Shown one piece after another: positions 7,761-15,344 of a stretch of 34,382 nt of DNA. This stretch comes from Candidatus Melainabacteria bacterium (GTDB lineage: Bacteria; Cyanobacteriota; Vampirovibrionia; 2-02-FULL-35-15): positions 1 through 34,382 of the forward strand of contig JACQBQ010000033.1 in assembly GCA_016201905.1 (NCBI GenBank), in the 5' to 3' direction. How positions within the stretch are numbered: the first letter of the stretch is position 1; the number at the start of each line of letters is the position of its first letter. The translations under genes were made by a program, and so were the position numbers. Under the pieces are notes generated by a model. That model was not told the origin of the DNA. It did not search any database and was given only the letters and a program-made list of their open reading frames with translations.

Positions 7761-7790
7761 TTGCTTCTTACTTAAGCCCTCTGCTACTCT
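7761..7790 (+). promoter_or_regulatory. Candidate leaderless promoter
   Basis: TTGCTT (7761-7766), an 18-nt spacer, then TACTCT (7785-7790) preceded by TGC (extended -10). The ATG at 7797 is 6 nt beyond the -10 box, where a transcript would start, so the mRNA may be leaderless. Confidence 0.4.
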
Positions 7791-7796
7791 AGAATT

Positions 7797-8519
7797 ATGT
7801 TCGATAATATATTAATCTCAAAAAAGGAAACCAGTAAATTCAGGGTGACACCCAAAAATCCTCTCACTCTTACATGTGAAAAGATAACTCAAACTCCAAG
7901 AGTTTTTAACACTGCACAAATAAAAAATGCTATAGAAAATATTTCACTTATCGATGTTGAGGAAAAAGTTACTCCAGAATTACTTATAAAAATTATTGAA
8001 TATATACTAAAAGATTTTTTCCTATACATGCATCAAACTGGACTCTACAACAGACAGTTTAAACTGTGGAAAACAATGGGAAACATTACACAATGCTCAA
8101 TTTCAAAATTACAAGGTGGTATTTTCAAAAAAAATGACTTAAATACTTATATAATTGATTTTTTTATTGACCCTAAAAGCCCTTGCCTTTGCGCAATAGT
8201 TAATGAAGGCACTAAAGCAGAGTCACTAAGCATGTATGAAAATTTTAAAAGCAGTTTGTCAAAAACACTTTATGGCATTAATCCTGACAGAGTAAAGGGG
8301 GTTTTTTACTTTTTCAATGCTATGCCTGACAAAGAATTTATAACAAAACTTGATTTTATGACAAACGCTTTCGATCCAATTTCAAAATATGAAGCAATGC
8401 TTTCAGACATTAAAGACACTAGGCTAAATATCATAAATTTTAAATGTGAAAATGAAAAATACAGCTTTCAGCATGTTTATCCTGAAATCAGGAAATTAGA
8501 GACTAAAAATAAAGTATGA
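7797..8519 (+). CDS. Hypothetical protein coupled to hisA
   Basis: 240 aa, family not recognised. No signal peptide or membrane helix. A helical region at about residues 40-90 is followed by an alternating strand pattern (YIIDFFIDP, LCAIVNEG, GVFYFFNAMP) suggesting an alpha/beta core. The stop overlaps the hisA ATG by 4 bp (ATGA at 8516-8519), so the two are translated from one message. No Shine-Dalgarno precedes its ATG. The link to histidine synthesis is positional only. Confidence 0.7.
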   Translation: MFDNILISKKETSKFRVTPKNPLTLTCEKITQTPRVFNTAQIKNAIENISLIDVEEKVTPELLIKIIEYILKDFFLYMHQTGLYNRQFKLWKTMGNITQCSISKLQGGIFKKNDLNTYIIDFFIDPKSPCLCAIVNEGTKAESLSMYENFKSSLSKTLYGINPDRVKGVFYFFNAMPDKEFITKLDFMTNAFDPISKYEAMLSDIKDTRLNIINFKCENEKYSFQHVYPEIRKLETKNKV

Positions 8520-9268
8520 AGGAAAATTCTTTCAATATTATTCCAGCAATTGATATCCTGAATGGTAAATGTGTCCGTTTAACACAGGGTAAGTATAATC
8601 AGGTTGAAGAATTTTCAGCTAGCCCACAAGAAATTGCAGAAAAATGGATAGATTCCGGGGCAAAAAGACTTCATGTTGTGGACTTAAACGGTGCAAAGGA
8701 GGGGTACCCTGTCAATTTTAAAATAATATCTACTCTAATAAAAATATCAGGCGTGGAAGTCCAGGTAGGAGGTGGCATTAGAACACATGAAACCATAAAA
8801 GATTACATAAAAGAGGGCGCAAGCTATCTAATACTGGGTACTAAAGCTTTCAAAGATAAAGATTTTCTTAAAGAAGTGGTAAGTCTTTATGGCGAGAAAA
8901 TAATCATTGGTCTTGATTTGAAAAATAGCAGGGTAGCCTTATCAGGCTGGCAAGAAACATCTGACATTGGTATTAATGACCTAACTGAATACATTAGTGG
9001 CATAAAACAAATTATTTACACCGATATAACAAAAGATGGAACCTTAAGTGGTCCAAACCTTAAATCTCTGGAAGAAGTTGCAAAGTCATTTAAAGCACAA
9101 ATTATTGTCTCTGGAGGCATTTCAAAGCTGGAAGATATTCTTGCAATATTAAAAATGAAGAAGCAAAAGCATTCAAATATTTCAGGCATCATTTTAGGCA
9201 AATCGCTTTATAAGGAGACAATTAATCTCACTTCAGCTATTGAGCTTGCAAAAAAAGAGATTGAATAG
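8516..9268 (+). CDS. hisA: HisA, ProFAR isomerase
   Basis: 1-(5-phosphoribosyl)-5-[(5-phosphoribosylamino)methylideneamino]imidazole-4-carboxamide isomerase, a (beta/alpha)8 barrel of histidine biosynthesis in the cytoplasm. 250 aa, normal length. Seen: IPAIDI with catalytic Asp13, GKCVRL, VQVGGGIR phosphate-binding loop (about 83-89), GLDLK with the second catalytic Asp134, YTDITKDGTLSGPN (about 168-181) and the second phosphate loop VSGGIS. HisF and HisA are related, but Asp13 in the AIDI context and DITKDGTL.GPN fit HisA. Other his genes are not nearby. Starts by 4-bp overlap with the preceding unknown gene. Confidence 0.95.
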   Translation: MKENSFNIIPAIDILNGKCVRLTQGKYNQVEEFSASPQEIAEKWIDSGAKRLHVVDLNGAKEGYPVNFKIISTLIKISGVEVQVGGGIRTHETIKDYIKEGASYLILGTKAFKDKDFLKEVVSLYGEKIIIGLDLKNSRVALSGWQETSDIGINDLTEYISGIKQIIYTDITKDGTLSGPNLKSLEEVAKSFKAQIIVSGGISKLEDILAILKMKKQKHSNISGIILGKSLYKETINLTSAIELAKKEIE

Positions 9269-9317
9269 ATCAGAGCTACCTCCTTTAGTCCATTGTGTTA
9301 TTTTTCTAAAACTGCAA

Positions 9318-9346
9318 TTGACTAAATTTTAAAAAGACGTTATTTT
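9318..9346 (+). promoter_or_regulatory. Candidate promoter for the small-peptide genes
   Basis: TTGACT (9318-9323), a 17-nt spacer, TATTTT (9341-9346). It would give a leader of about 90 nt before the 60-aa gene. Confidence 0.4.
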
Positions 9347-9441
9347 GCTAGTAAGGCAGGGTATACATAACTGGGAAATAAATCAGATTGTTAATTGCAA
9401 TTCAAATCAAAAGAAATAAGTAATAGAAAATAAAAAACTAA

Positions 9442-9624
9442 ATGTTAAAAAAAGAACAATTTGAAAATAAAATTGATATAGTTGACAAACGCAGTCACAA
9501 TGCACCATTGGTAATAGTTCCTACTTCTATTCTTACCGGACAAAAATTGGCCAGATTATTATCACAGCGCTCGAAAAAATTTAAATTTTCATGGAAATTA
9601 AGAGAAGTGTATCAGCTCAGATAA
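9442..9624 (+). CDS. Small basic hypothetical protein, 60 aa
   Basis: Unrecognised. Basic overall, with LVIVPTSILTGQKLARLLSQ in the middle and a Lys/Arg-rich C-terminus. The ATG has no Shine-Dalgarno. Its stop is 24 nt before the ATG of the 20-residue basic peptide, so the two may share a message. Coding status is uncertain because of the short length. Confidence 0.4.
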   Translation: MLKKEQFENKIDIVDKRSHNAPLVIVPTSILTGQKLARLLSQRSKKFKFSWKLREVYQLR

Positions 9625-9648
9625 AAAAATTAAGGAAAGGAGAAACTA

Positions 9649-9711
9649 ATGAAAAAGAAATCAAGTAAGAAGAAAACAACAAAAAAAGCAGCAAAAAAAA
9701 GAAGAAGATAA
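9649..9711 (+). CDS. 20-residue Lys/Arg-rich micropeptide
   Basis: Short ORF of 20 codons. Product: blocks KKK-SS-KKK-TT-KK-AA-KK-RRR after the Met, with 13 of 20 residues basic. It has one of the best ribosome-binding sites in the window: AAGGAG at 9637-9642, 6 nt before ATG 9649, with an in-frame TAA at 9631 just upstream. It resembles the basic tails of histone H1-like or nucleoid proteins, but at 20 residues it would act as a free polycation (nucleic-acid or ribosome binding). A long hairpin follows 23 nt after the stop. Alternatives: a leader peptide, or chance in A-rich DNA. Confidence 0.5.
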   Translation: MKKKSSKKKTTKKAAKKRRR

Positions 9712-9733
9712 CAATAATTGCTGCTTCATTTAA

Positions 9734-9780
9734 TTTTCAGCCGTAGAAAGCACTCAATTGAATGCTTCTACGGCTGAAAA
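9734..9780. repeat. Long perfect inverted repeat (hairpin)
   Basis: Arms TTTTCAGCCGTAGA (9734-9747) and TCTACGGCTGAAAA (9767-9780) pair over 14 bp without mismatch. After one bulged A, AGCA (9749-9752) pairs with TGCT (9763-9766). The loop is the palindrome-like CTCAATTGAA. T's are at the outer 5' side and A's at the outer 3' side, opposite to a bidirectional terminator, so no U tail follows. It is still the strongest hairpin in the window and may block transcription or stabilise the 3' end of the message for the micropeptide. Confidence 0.8.
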
Positions 9781-9784
9781 GCTT

Positions 9785-9790
9785 TATAAT
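9785..9790 (+). promoter_or_regulatory. Candidate -10 box for yggT-mraY
   Basis: Perfect TATAAT between the hairpin and yggT. Any -35 box would lie inside the right arm of the hairpin; none of good quality is seen. Confidence 0.35.
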
Positions 9791-9810
9791 CCCTTAACTT
9801 TATTTTAAAA

Positions 9811-10080
9811 ATGAGGGAAAATAGACTTATGTCTTCAATAATAATGATCTTAATTACGCTTGTTCAGGGTTATACATTTCTAATGTTTATTTGGGTTTTG
9901 CTTTCTTGGATACCAGATTTAAGATCTTCAGGTTTTTATAGGTTTCTAGATAAGCTCTTCATGCCTTTTCTAGAACCATTTAGAAGAATTATTCCGCCTA
10001 TTAATGGCATAGATATTTCCCCTATTTTAGCCTTTTTTACCTTGCAGCTTATAACATCGCTTTTGGGGCGATTATTATGA
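9811..10080 (+). CDS. YggT family membrane protein
   Basis: 89 aa, two hydrophobic helices with the YggT pattern: first helix ending FIWVLLSWIPD, then FLDKLFMPFLEPFRRIIPPINGIDISP and a second helix. The family is conserved in bacteria and cyanobacterial plastids, with links to cell envelope and division but no settled biochemical activity. A second in-frame ATG at 9829 (MSSIIMILITLVQGY) fits the family's N-terminus better and has GAGG 12 nt upstream, so translation may begin there. The stop is 4 nt before mraY, suggesting an operon. Confidence 0.85.
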   Translation: MRENRLMSSIIMILITLVQGYTFLMFIWVLLSWIPDLRSSGFYRFLDKLFMPFLEPFRRIIPPINGIDISPILAFFTLQLITSLLGRLL

Positions 10081-10084
10081 AATA

Positions 10085-11035
10085 ATGCATTATCTTCTCT
10101 TGCTTTTAATTTCAGCCTCTACGGCATTGCTTTTAGGAAATCCATTAATCCAAATACTTAAAGCCATAGGTATAAGACAGACCATAAGGGAAGATGGTCC
10201 ACCTGATCACATAAAGAAAAAATCCAAGGTTCCAACCATTGGTGGGTTAATTTTTTTAATTCCGGTATTTTTTCTCACAATTGTACTCTATCTCCTAAAG
10301 AAAGACTTTCAAACCCGGGATATAGCTATTGTTTTAGCAATAACATTTACAATGGCAACTTTAGGTTTTATTGATGATTATTTAAAAATCTTAAAAAAAC
10401 ACAATAAAGGCATTTCTGGGTGGACAAAATTATTTGTACAGTTTCTGGCAAGTCTTATAATTTCACATATATATAATGAACACGCTGGATTACTTTATTT
10501 GCTTTTAAATTTCTTTATCATAGCCGGTGCAACAAACTCATATAACTTAACTGATGGTTTAGATGGACTCCTCAGCAGTATTAGCTTGGCAAGTTTTTTG
10601 GGATTTTTAGTTTTATTTAACTTCCACAATAAAATTGAACTTTCATATTTTGCAGCTATATTCTTAGGTGCGCTTTTAGGGTTTTTATACTTTAATAAGC
10701 ACCCAGCAAAGGTTTTTATGGGAGATACTGGTAGCCTTGCAATTGGCGGAGCAATAGGCGCGCTGGCAATAGTTTCAAAGTCTGAGCTTTATCTAGCTTG
10801 TTTTGCAACTATCCCAATAATTGAAGCTTTATCTGTAATTCTTCAGGTGATAAGTTATCAATTCTCAAAAAGATTTCTGCAAAAAGATAAAAGGATTTTT
10901 AAAATGGCACCAATACATCACCATTTTGAATTATGTGGGTGGAAAGAACCAGTTATTGTAAGAAGATTTTTTATTTCCCAGGTTGTTTGTGTACTTATTG
11001 GGATAGGAATACTATTAGCATCATTGCAGCGATGA
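10085..11035 (+). CDS. mraY: MraY, phospho-MurNAc-pentapeptide transferase
   Basis: Integral membrane enzyme that transfers phospho-MurNAc-pentapeptide from UDP to undecaprenyl phosphate, making lipid I, the first membrane step of peptidoglycan synthesis. 316 aa, slightly short for the family (about 320-360). Conserved residues seen: KVPTIGG (about 48-54), catalytic D97-D98 in FIDDYLK, NLTDGLDGL at 154-162, GDTGSL at 213-218, and the APIHHHFE loop at 275-282. Several hydrophobic helices between them. Starts 4 nt after the yggT stop. It is separated from the usual mur/dcw genes, which are not in the window. Confidence 0.97.
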   Translation: MHYLLLLLISASTALLLGNPLIQILKAIGIRQTIREDGPPDHIKKKSKVPTIGGLIFLIPVFFLTIVLYLLKKDFQTRDIAIVLAITFTMATLGFIDDYLKILKKHNKGISGWTKLFVQFLASLIISHIYNEHAGLLYLLLNFFIIAGATNSYNLTDGLDGLLSSISLASFLGFLVLFNFHNKIELSYFAAIFLGALLGFLYFNKHPAKVFMGDTGSLAIGGAIGALAIVSKSELYLACFATIPIIEALSVILQVISYQFSKRFLQKDKRIFKMAPIHHHFELCGWKEPVIVRRFFISQVVCVLIGIGILLASLQR

Positions 11036-11053
11036 AATAACGACATGCAATAT

Positions 11054-11728
11054 TTAATCTAACTCCGGCATAAAAGCCTGTGTACTATCGTTAAATGGAC
11101 TGCCTTTTTCCGTTGAAACAATATCCAGAAAATTATTAGTAAGTAAAAATGACAGTATTGTTACTAGTTTACGCCTGTTATACCCAAGCTGATTGGCAAT
11201 TTCTCCAAGAGTTTTTGTCCCATCAGCAGCATGTAAAAATTCTTGATCTGCTTGAGCTAAGTGAATCGTTCCTTCTTCTTCCTCAGCAATCATTCGTGAA
11301 AGCTCTTCATCTGATTTTGCTTTTAAAATTGTATTTGAACCGATACCAAGCTTACAGAGTTTCCTCCATCTTTCATCGTAGCGTGCACCAGTAAGTATTA
11401 AATCTTCCGTTGGTCTTTTAATGGTTTTTGGTCTTTGTATTGTAAGAGAATAAAAAGCAAATTTTCCTGTAAGCCATAAAAAGATTTCATATATTGCATC
11501 TTCTCCATCATATGTAAGGACATGAGCATCAATAATCTGACCTTGCTCAAAATACATAACACCGTACAGAGCACCTTTTTTTACCTGCAGGACTCCATTT
11601 GCATTACATTCATTAAGCAACTGTAATATATGAACCAAATTAAATTCTGCTAACTCACCAGTAAGGACTGGCGCTGTTAGTATTTGTTGAGCTGTTGTTT
11701 CCATTTTATTTTTTATACTACGTTCCAT
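11054..11728 (-). CDS. DUF4388 domain protein
   Basis: 224 aa. Residues of about 22-92 match DUF4388 (PatA N-terminal-like): LTGELAEFNLVHILQLL, NGVLQVKKG, GVMYFEQGQIIDAHV, GEDAIYEIFLWLTGKFAF. This domain is common in cyanobacterial and delta-proteobacterial signalling proteins. The last 60 residues (DGTKTLGEIANQLG, KLVTILSFLLTNNFL) look like a winged-helix. No receiver domain is present. A second ATG at 11702 (METTAQQ) could be the true start. Cytoplasmic regulatory or scaffold role is inferred. Convergent with mraY, 18 nt from its stop. Confidence 0.8.
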   Translation of the reverse strand: MERSIKNKMETTAQQILTAPVLTGELAEFNLVHILQLLNECNANGVLQVKKGALYGVMYFEQGQIIDAHVLTYDGEDAIYEIFLWLTGKFAFYSLTIQRPKTIKRPTEDLILTGARYDERWRKLCKLGIGSNTILKAKSDEELSRMIAEEEEGTIHLAQADQEFLHAADGTKTLGEIANQLGYNRRKLVTILSFLLTNNFLDIVSTEKGSPFNDSTQAFMPELD

Positions 11729-11961
11729 GATCCACTAAAGCAAACTATTTATACTTTTCATCTTATTGCTTGGACTCACAAACCTAAACTAGTCATGGCC
11801 CAACCAAATAGTTGATTTTTCACAAGAACTTCTAATCTTTTATTAATAAAAAATAGGGCTCTCTTGATAAATCTGCCACAAAAAGCTTAAAATCAAACAG
11901 TTATTGGTACTTAAAACACAATAATTAAACTTCAAATAATAATAGTAGGGTAGAGCCTGAC

Positions 11962-13035
11962 ATGAAACGAATTTTAATAAGTGGTTATCTGGGTTTTGAA
12001 AACTTTGGTGATGAAGCATTACTGCATGTTTTAATTGAAAACCTTACAGAGGTTGGTTACAAAAGAAAAGATATTACAGTAATCTCCCAGAATCCAAGCC
12101 AAACAGCAATTTTTCATAATGTAAATTCAATAAGCAGGTGGAATCTAATTGACTTTGTTAATTCCTTGTTAAATCATAATACTTTGATTTTCATAGGGGG
12201 ACTATTTCAGGATACAACCAGTCTTAGCAGTCTTGTTTACTATGTTTTACAGCTAATTTTTGCCGGCATCTTTCAAAAAGAAATTGCTTTTTTTGCTGTA
12301 GGTATCGGGCCATTAAAAAGAAAAATTTCTCAGACATTATTTAATTTTGGATTGAAATCTGTTCATCTAGTAACCGTGAGGGATCAAACCTCAGCTTATT
12401 TAACACCAAATAAACAAAACACAGTAGTAACCTGTGATCCTGTCTGGTCAATTAAGCCTGATTTTTCATTTCAAAACAAAATTCCAAAAGTTAACTGGCA
12501 ACTGCCAATTCTTGCTGTCTCAATGAGAAATGATAAGAACATAAAAAATTATCATATAAATAATATTGTTGACAAGTTATCAAAAGCTATAGCAGGTATG
12601 AAAGACTGGCAAGTAGTACTTATACCATGTATGCCAAATGAGGATTTACCTATACTTTATGAGCTGCGAGATCTTTTAATTAGAAAGTCATCTGCACCAA
12701 ACAGAGTCATTATGATTGAAAACTTCAGTAATTTTCCTATTACTCAACAAGCAGGAATATTAGCAAGCTGTGATGTAATGGTCGGAATGAGATATCATTC
12801 ACTTTTAGTACCACTAGCAAATGGCAAGCCTGTATTTGGATTAATTTATGATCAAAAAGTAAAGTCCCTGCTTGAGTTTGCTTCACAGGTAGGTGTCTCA
12901 TTTAGAGATGATTTTGACCAACCATGGAATTACTTTTGGCAAAACCTAGAGCATTCATCAAGCATGGCAAAAGCCGCCGGGCAAAAAGCAAGTCAACTCC
13001 ACAAAATAAACATTGAACTACTTCAAGCTTTGTAA
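11962..13035 (+). CDS. csaB: Polysaccharide pyruvyl transferase CsaB
   Basis: 357 aa, CsaB family. It transfers pyruvate from phosphoenolpyruvate onto a surface polysaccharide, typically making the ketal that SLH-domain proteins bind. Seen: SGYLGFENFGDEALL at residues 6-20, FIGGLFQD, FFAVGIGPLK, VTVRDQTS, and the C-terminal GMRYHSLLVPLANGKPVFGLIYDQKV segment typical of the family. The gene has a candidate GGTAGAG site 9 nt before ATG. It is followed after 21 nt by a TagA-family glycosyltransferase, a pairing seen in other bacteria. No SLH protein is in the window. Confidence 0.92.
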   Translation: MKRILISGYLGFENFGDEALLHVLIENLTEVGYKRKDITVISQNPSQTAIFHNVNSISRWNLIDFVNSLLNHNTLIFIGGLFQDTTSLSSLVYYVLQLIFAGIFQKEIAFFAVGIGPLKRKISQTLFNFGLKSVHLVTVRDQTSAYLTPNKQNTVVTCDPVWSIKPDFSFQNKIPKVNWQLPILAVSMRNDKNIKNYHINNIVDKLSKAIAGMKDWQVVLIPCMPNEDLPILYELRDLLIRKSSAPNRVIMIENFSNFPITQQAGILASCDVMVGMRYHSLLVPLANGKPVFGLIYDQKVKSLLEFASQVGVSFRDDFDQPWNYFWQNLEHSSSMAKAAGQKASQLHKINIELLQAL

Positions 13036-13056
13036 TTGAAATAAACTAATTCTGCT

Positions 13057-13806
13057 ATGCGCAAACGAATACTAAATCAGCCAATTGACATTATAAATTT
13101 AAATGCGGCAGCTTATCTTGCAAAAATGGCTCTCATTCATCCAAAGCAACTTAAAATCATTACTCTGAACCCAGAAATGGTAGTTAATGCAGTTAAAAAC
13201 CCTGAGTTTCAAGCTGCAATAAATAATAGTCATCTTATTGTCCCAGATGGAATTGGAATTATTTTAGCGTCAAAAATTGTGGACTACAAAACTTTTCAAA
13301 ATATTGAAAGAGTGCCTGGCATTGAACTAGCAGAAAAGATACTGGAAGCTGCAAATGAATTAGGTAAAAAGGTAGCGTTGTTTGGCGGAAAAAAAGAAAT
13401 CTTGGAAAAAGTACTGGCTGGGTTTAGTTCAAAATACTCAAGCATTAAAATCATAAAAGCCGTTGACGGGTATCAAGGAGTAGAAAAGCATGCTGAAATT
13501 GCTTCAGATATTGCTAGTGAAAATCCTGATTTAGTTCTTGTTGCTCTTGGCACACCTAAACAAGAAATCTGGATAAATAAATATTCCAGTTTATTTCCCA
13601 GAAGTATTATGATGGGTATTGGCGGGAGTTTTGACGTATGGTCAGGGAGAAAATCCAGAGCACCTAAGTGGATTAGAAACATTTACTTGGAGTGGTTTTA
13701 CAGATTAATAATTGATCCTAAAAGGATCCCAAGAATTTTAAAAACACTTCCACAATTTGCATGGATGGTGTTTAGAGCTTCACTCCAAACAAAACTGGAT
13801 TTCTAA
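13057..13806 (+). CDS. tagA: WecG/TagA/CpsF family glycosyltransferase
   Basis: 249 aa. Family enzymes transfer N-acetylmannosamine (or ManNAcA) from UDP to an undecaprenyl-linked sugar on the cytoplasmic face. Motifs seen: TLNPEMVVNA, VPDGIGII with the candidate catalytic Asp (about residue 66), ERVPGIELAEKI, LVALGTPKQEIW, GGSFDVWSG, RAPKWIRNIYLEWFYRLI (membrane-docking C-terminal tail) and DPKRIPR. Full family length. It lies 21 nt after csaB, so the pair probably makes and pyruvylates one polymer. Its 3' end overlaps the 3' end of secD on the other strand by 35 bp. The exact sugar is not readable from sequence. Confidence 0.9.
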   Translation: MRKRILNQPIDIINLNAAAYLAKMALIHPKQLKIITLNPEMVVNAVKNPEFQAAINNSHLIVPDGIGIILASKIVDYKTFQNIERVPGIELAEKILEAANELGKKVALFGGKKEILEKVLAGFSSKYSSIKIIKAVDGYQGVEKHAEIASDIASENPDLVLVALGTPKQEIWINKYSSLFPRSIMMGIGGSFDVWSGRKSRAPKWIRNIYLEWFYRLIIDPKRIPRILKTLPQFAWMVFRASLQTKLDF

Positions 13807-15274
13807 ATAAAGATATTTTTGTGGTGATCGATAGTAGCGTCTTAGTAACAAATATTGCAGAAAACATACTAACCAGAACACCTATTGCAAGGGTAACTGC
13901 AAATCCCCTGACCAAGCCAGTACCAAAAATTAAAAGCACAAAACATGCAATTAAAGTGTTTATATTGCTGTCAAATATACTGCTGAAGGCTCTTTCAAAA
14001 CCAGCATCAATAGCATTGAAAAAACTTTTTCCTGCTTTTAATTCTTCTTTTGTTCTTTCAAAGATAAGTATATTTGCATCTACTGCCATTCCTATACTTA
14101 AAATAAATCCAGCAACTCCTGCAAGAGTTAAAGTAACAGTATGTTCAAAAATTGCAATGGTTACAAGTGTGTATAAAAGCAGTGCAAAACTAGCAATAAA
14201 ACCTGGCAGCCTGTAAAAAACAATCATAAACAAAATAACAAATAATATTCCATAGATACCTGCTTTAAGGCTTTTATTTATTGAGTCCTGACCAAGCGTA
14301 GCACCTACTGATCTCTCTTGAATAATTTTTACTGGCACAGGTAGAGCACCAGCATTTAGCTGCACTGCAAGGTCCTGAGCTTCTTCTGCAGTAAACCTGC
14401 CTTCAATCTGCCCTTCACCGCCAGTTATTGCAGAGCGGACAGTTGGGCTTGAGATTAATCTTCCATCCAGAAAAATAGCAAGCGGTTGACCAACCAATCT
14501 TTCTGTTAGCTTGCCAAACTTTTCTATGGCAGGACCTTTTAATGAAAATGCTATAAGCCAGTTTCCTGCTCCATCGGTAACTGCCTGAGCTTTTTTAAGA
14601 TCTTTTCCTGTAATCCCACTTGAAAGCCACATGTAGTCATCGGGCTTGCTTGTATCAATTACATTGCCAGGCTTTGGATTAATAACTTTTGCTGGTTCTT
14701 TAAACTCCAAAAATGCAGTCTTTAAAAGTCTCCTTTTTACAATTTCAGGATCAGCACCAGGAATTTCTACAAGAACCCTATCTTTACCAACTTGCTGAAC
14801 AATAGCTTCAGCAGTACCTGAAGCATTAACTCTGTTTTCAAATACTTTAATCAGGCCAGCTATAACCTCATTATTTACTTCTTTTACATCTTCTCCTGTC
14901 AGAGCTTGGAATGTAAGCTGTGCACCACCTACCAGATCAAGTCCTAATTTAAGCTGTGTTAAAGCAGTAATGAATGAATTTTGAAAAAGGATCTGCGCGT
15001 CTTTAATCTTAGTATCAATTTCTTTAATTTCTCTATCTGAAAGATTTTTATCTTTTTTCAATTTGCTAACTGGATCTTCAACATCGCTATTTAACCCGGT
15101 CACTTTTTCGCTTAAGAGTGTTTCTTTTTCAGTTCTTGCCTGATTAAGATCAGCTTCAAGACCTTTTAAACGATTATAGGAAGATGTAAAATAAAACGAA
15201 AAAAACGAAGTAAAAGAAATTAGAAAAGTAAATATGACTATAAAGAGGCGTAAATTTCTTTTAAAAAAGTCCAT
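13772..15274 (-). CDS. secD: Protein translocase subunit SecD
   Basis: 500 aa. SecD, with SecF, uses the proton gradient to help protein export through SecYEG. Layout: N-terminal membrane helix (9-30), a coiled-coil insert (35-95), then LGLDLVGGAQLTF at about 110-122, periplasmic domains (VLVEIPGADP, and LNAGALPVPV) and five C-terminal helices with GMAVDANILIFERTKEE and the ending RGFAVTLAIGVLVSMFSAI. ATG at 15274 on the minus strand. Most bacteria have secF directly downstream, but here the 3' side is the convergent tagA; secF must be elsewhere or absent. Confidence 0.95.
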   Translation of the reverse strand: MDFFKRNLRLFIVIFTFLISFTSFFSFYFTSSYNRLKGLEADLNQARTEKETLLSEKVTGLNSDVEDPVSKLKKDKNLSDREIKEIDTKIKDAQILFQNSFITALTQLKLGLDLVGGAQLTFQALTGEDVKEVNNEVIAGLIKVFENRVNASGTAEAIVQQVGKDRVLVEIPGADPEIVKRRLLKTAFLEFKEPAKVINPKPGNVIDTSKPDDYMWLSSGITGKDLKKAQAVTDGAGNWLIAFSLKGPAIEKFGKLTERLVGQPLAIFLDGRLISSPTVRSAITGGEGQIEGRFTAEEAQDLAVQLNAGALPVPVKIIQERSVGATLGQDSINKSLKAGIYGILFVILFMIVFYRLPGFIASFALLLYTLVTIAIFEHTVTLTLAGVAGFILSIGMAVDANILIFERTKEELKAGKSFFNAIDAGFERAFSSIFDSNINTLIACFVLLIFGTGLVRGFAVTLAIGVLVSMFSAIFVTKTLLSITTKISLFRNPVLFGVKL

Positions 15275-15309
15275 ACGGTTTTAGAATAACATAATTCCAA
15301 TACAAAAGA

Positions 15310-15315
15310 TATAAT
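15310..15315 (+). promoter_or_regulatory. Candidate -10 box for tal-rpe
   Basis: Perfect TATAAT, 30 nt before the ATG at 15345. A recognisable -35 is lacking (TAACAT at 15287-15292). The following ATAGGAGAT gives a normal ribosome site (GGAG, 8 nt before ATG). Confidence 0.4.
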
Positions 15316-15344
15316 GACAGTAATAGTTATATAGGAGATAAAAA

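Noticed and set aside
13821-14216. Plus-strand 131-aa frame
   Set aside because: Antisense shadow of secD, which has full family motifs over this stretch.
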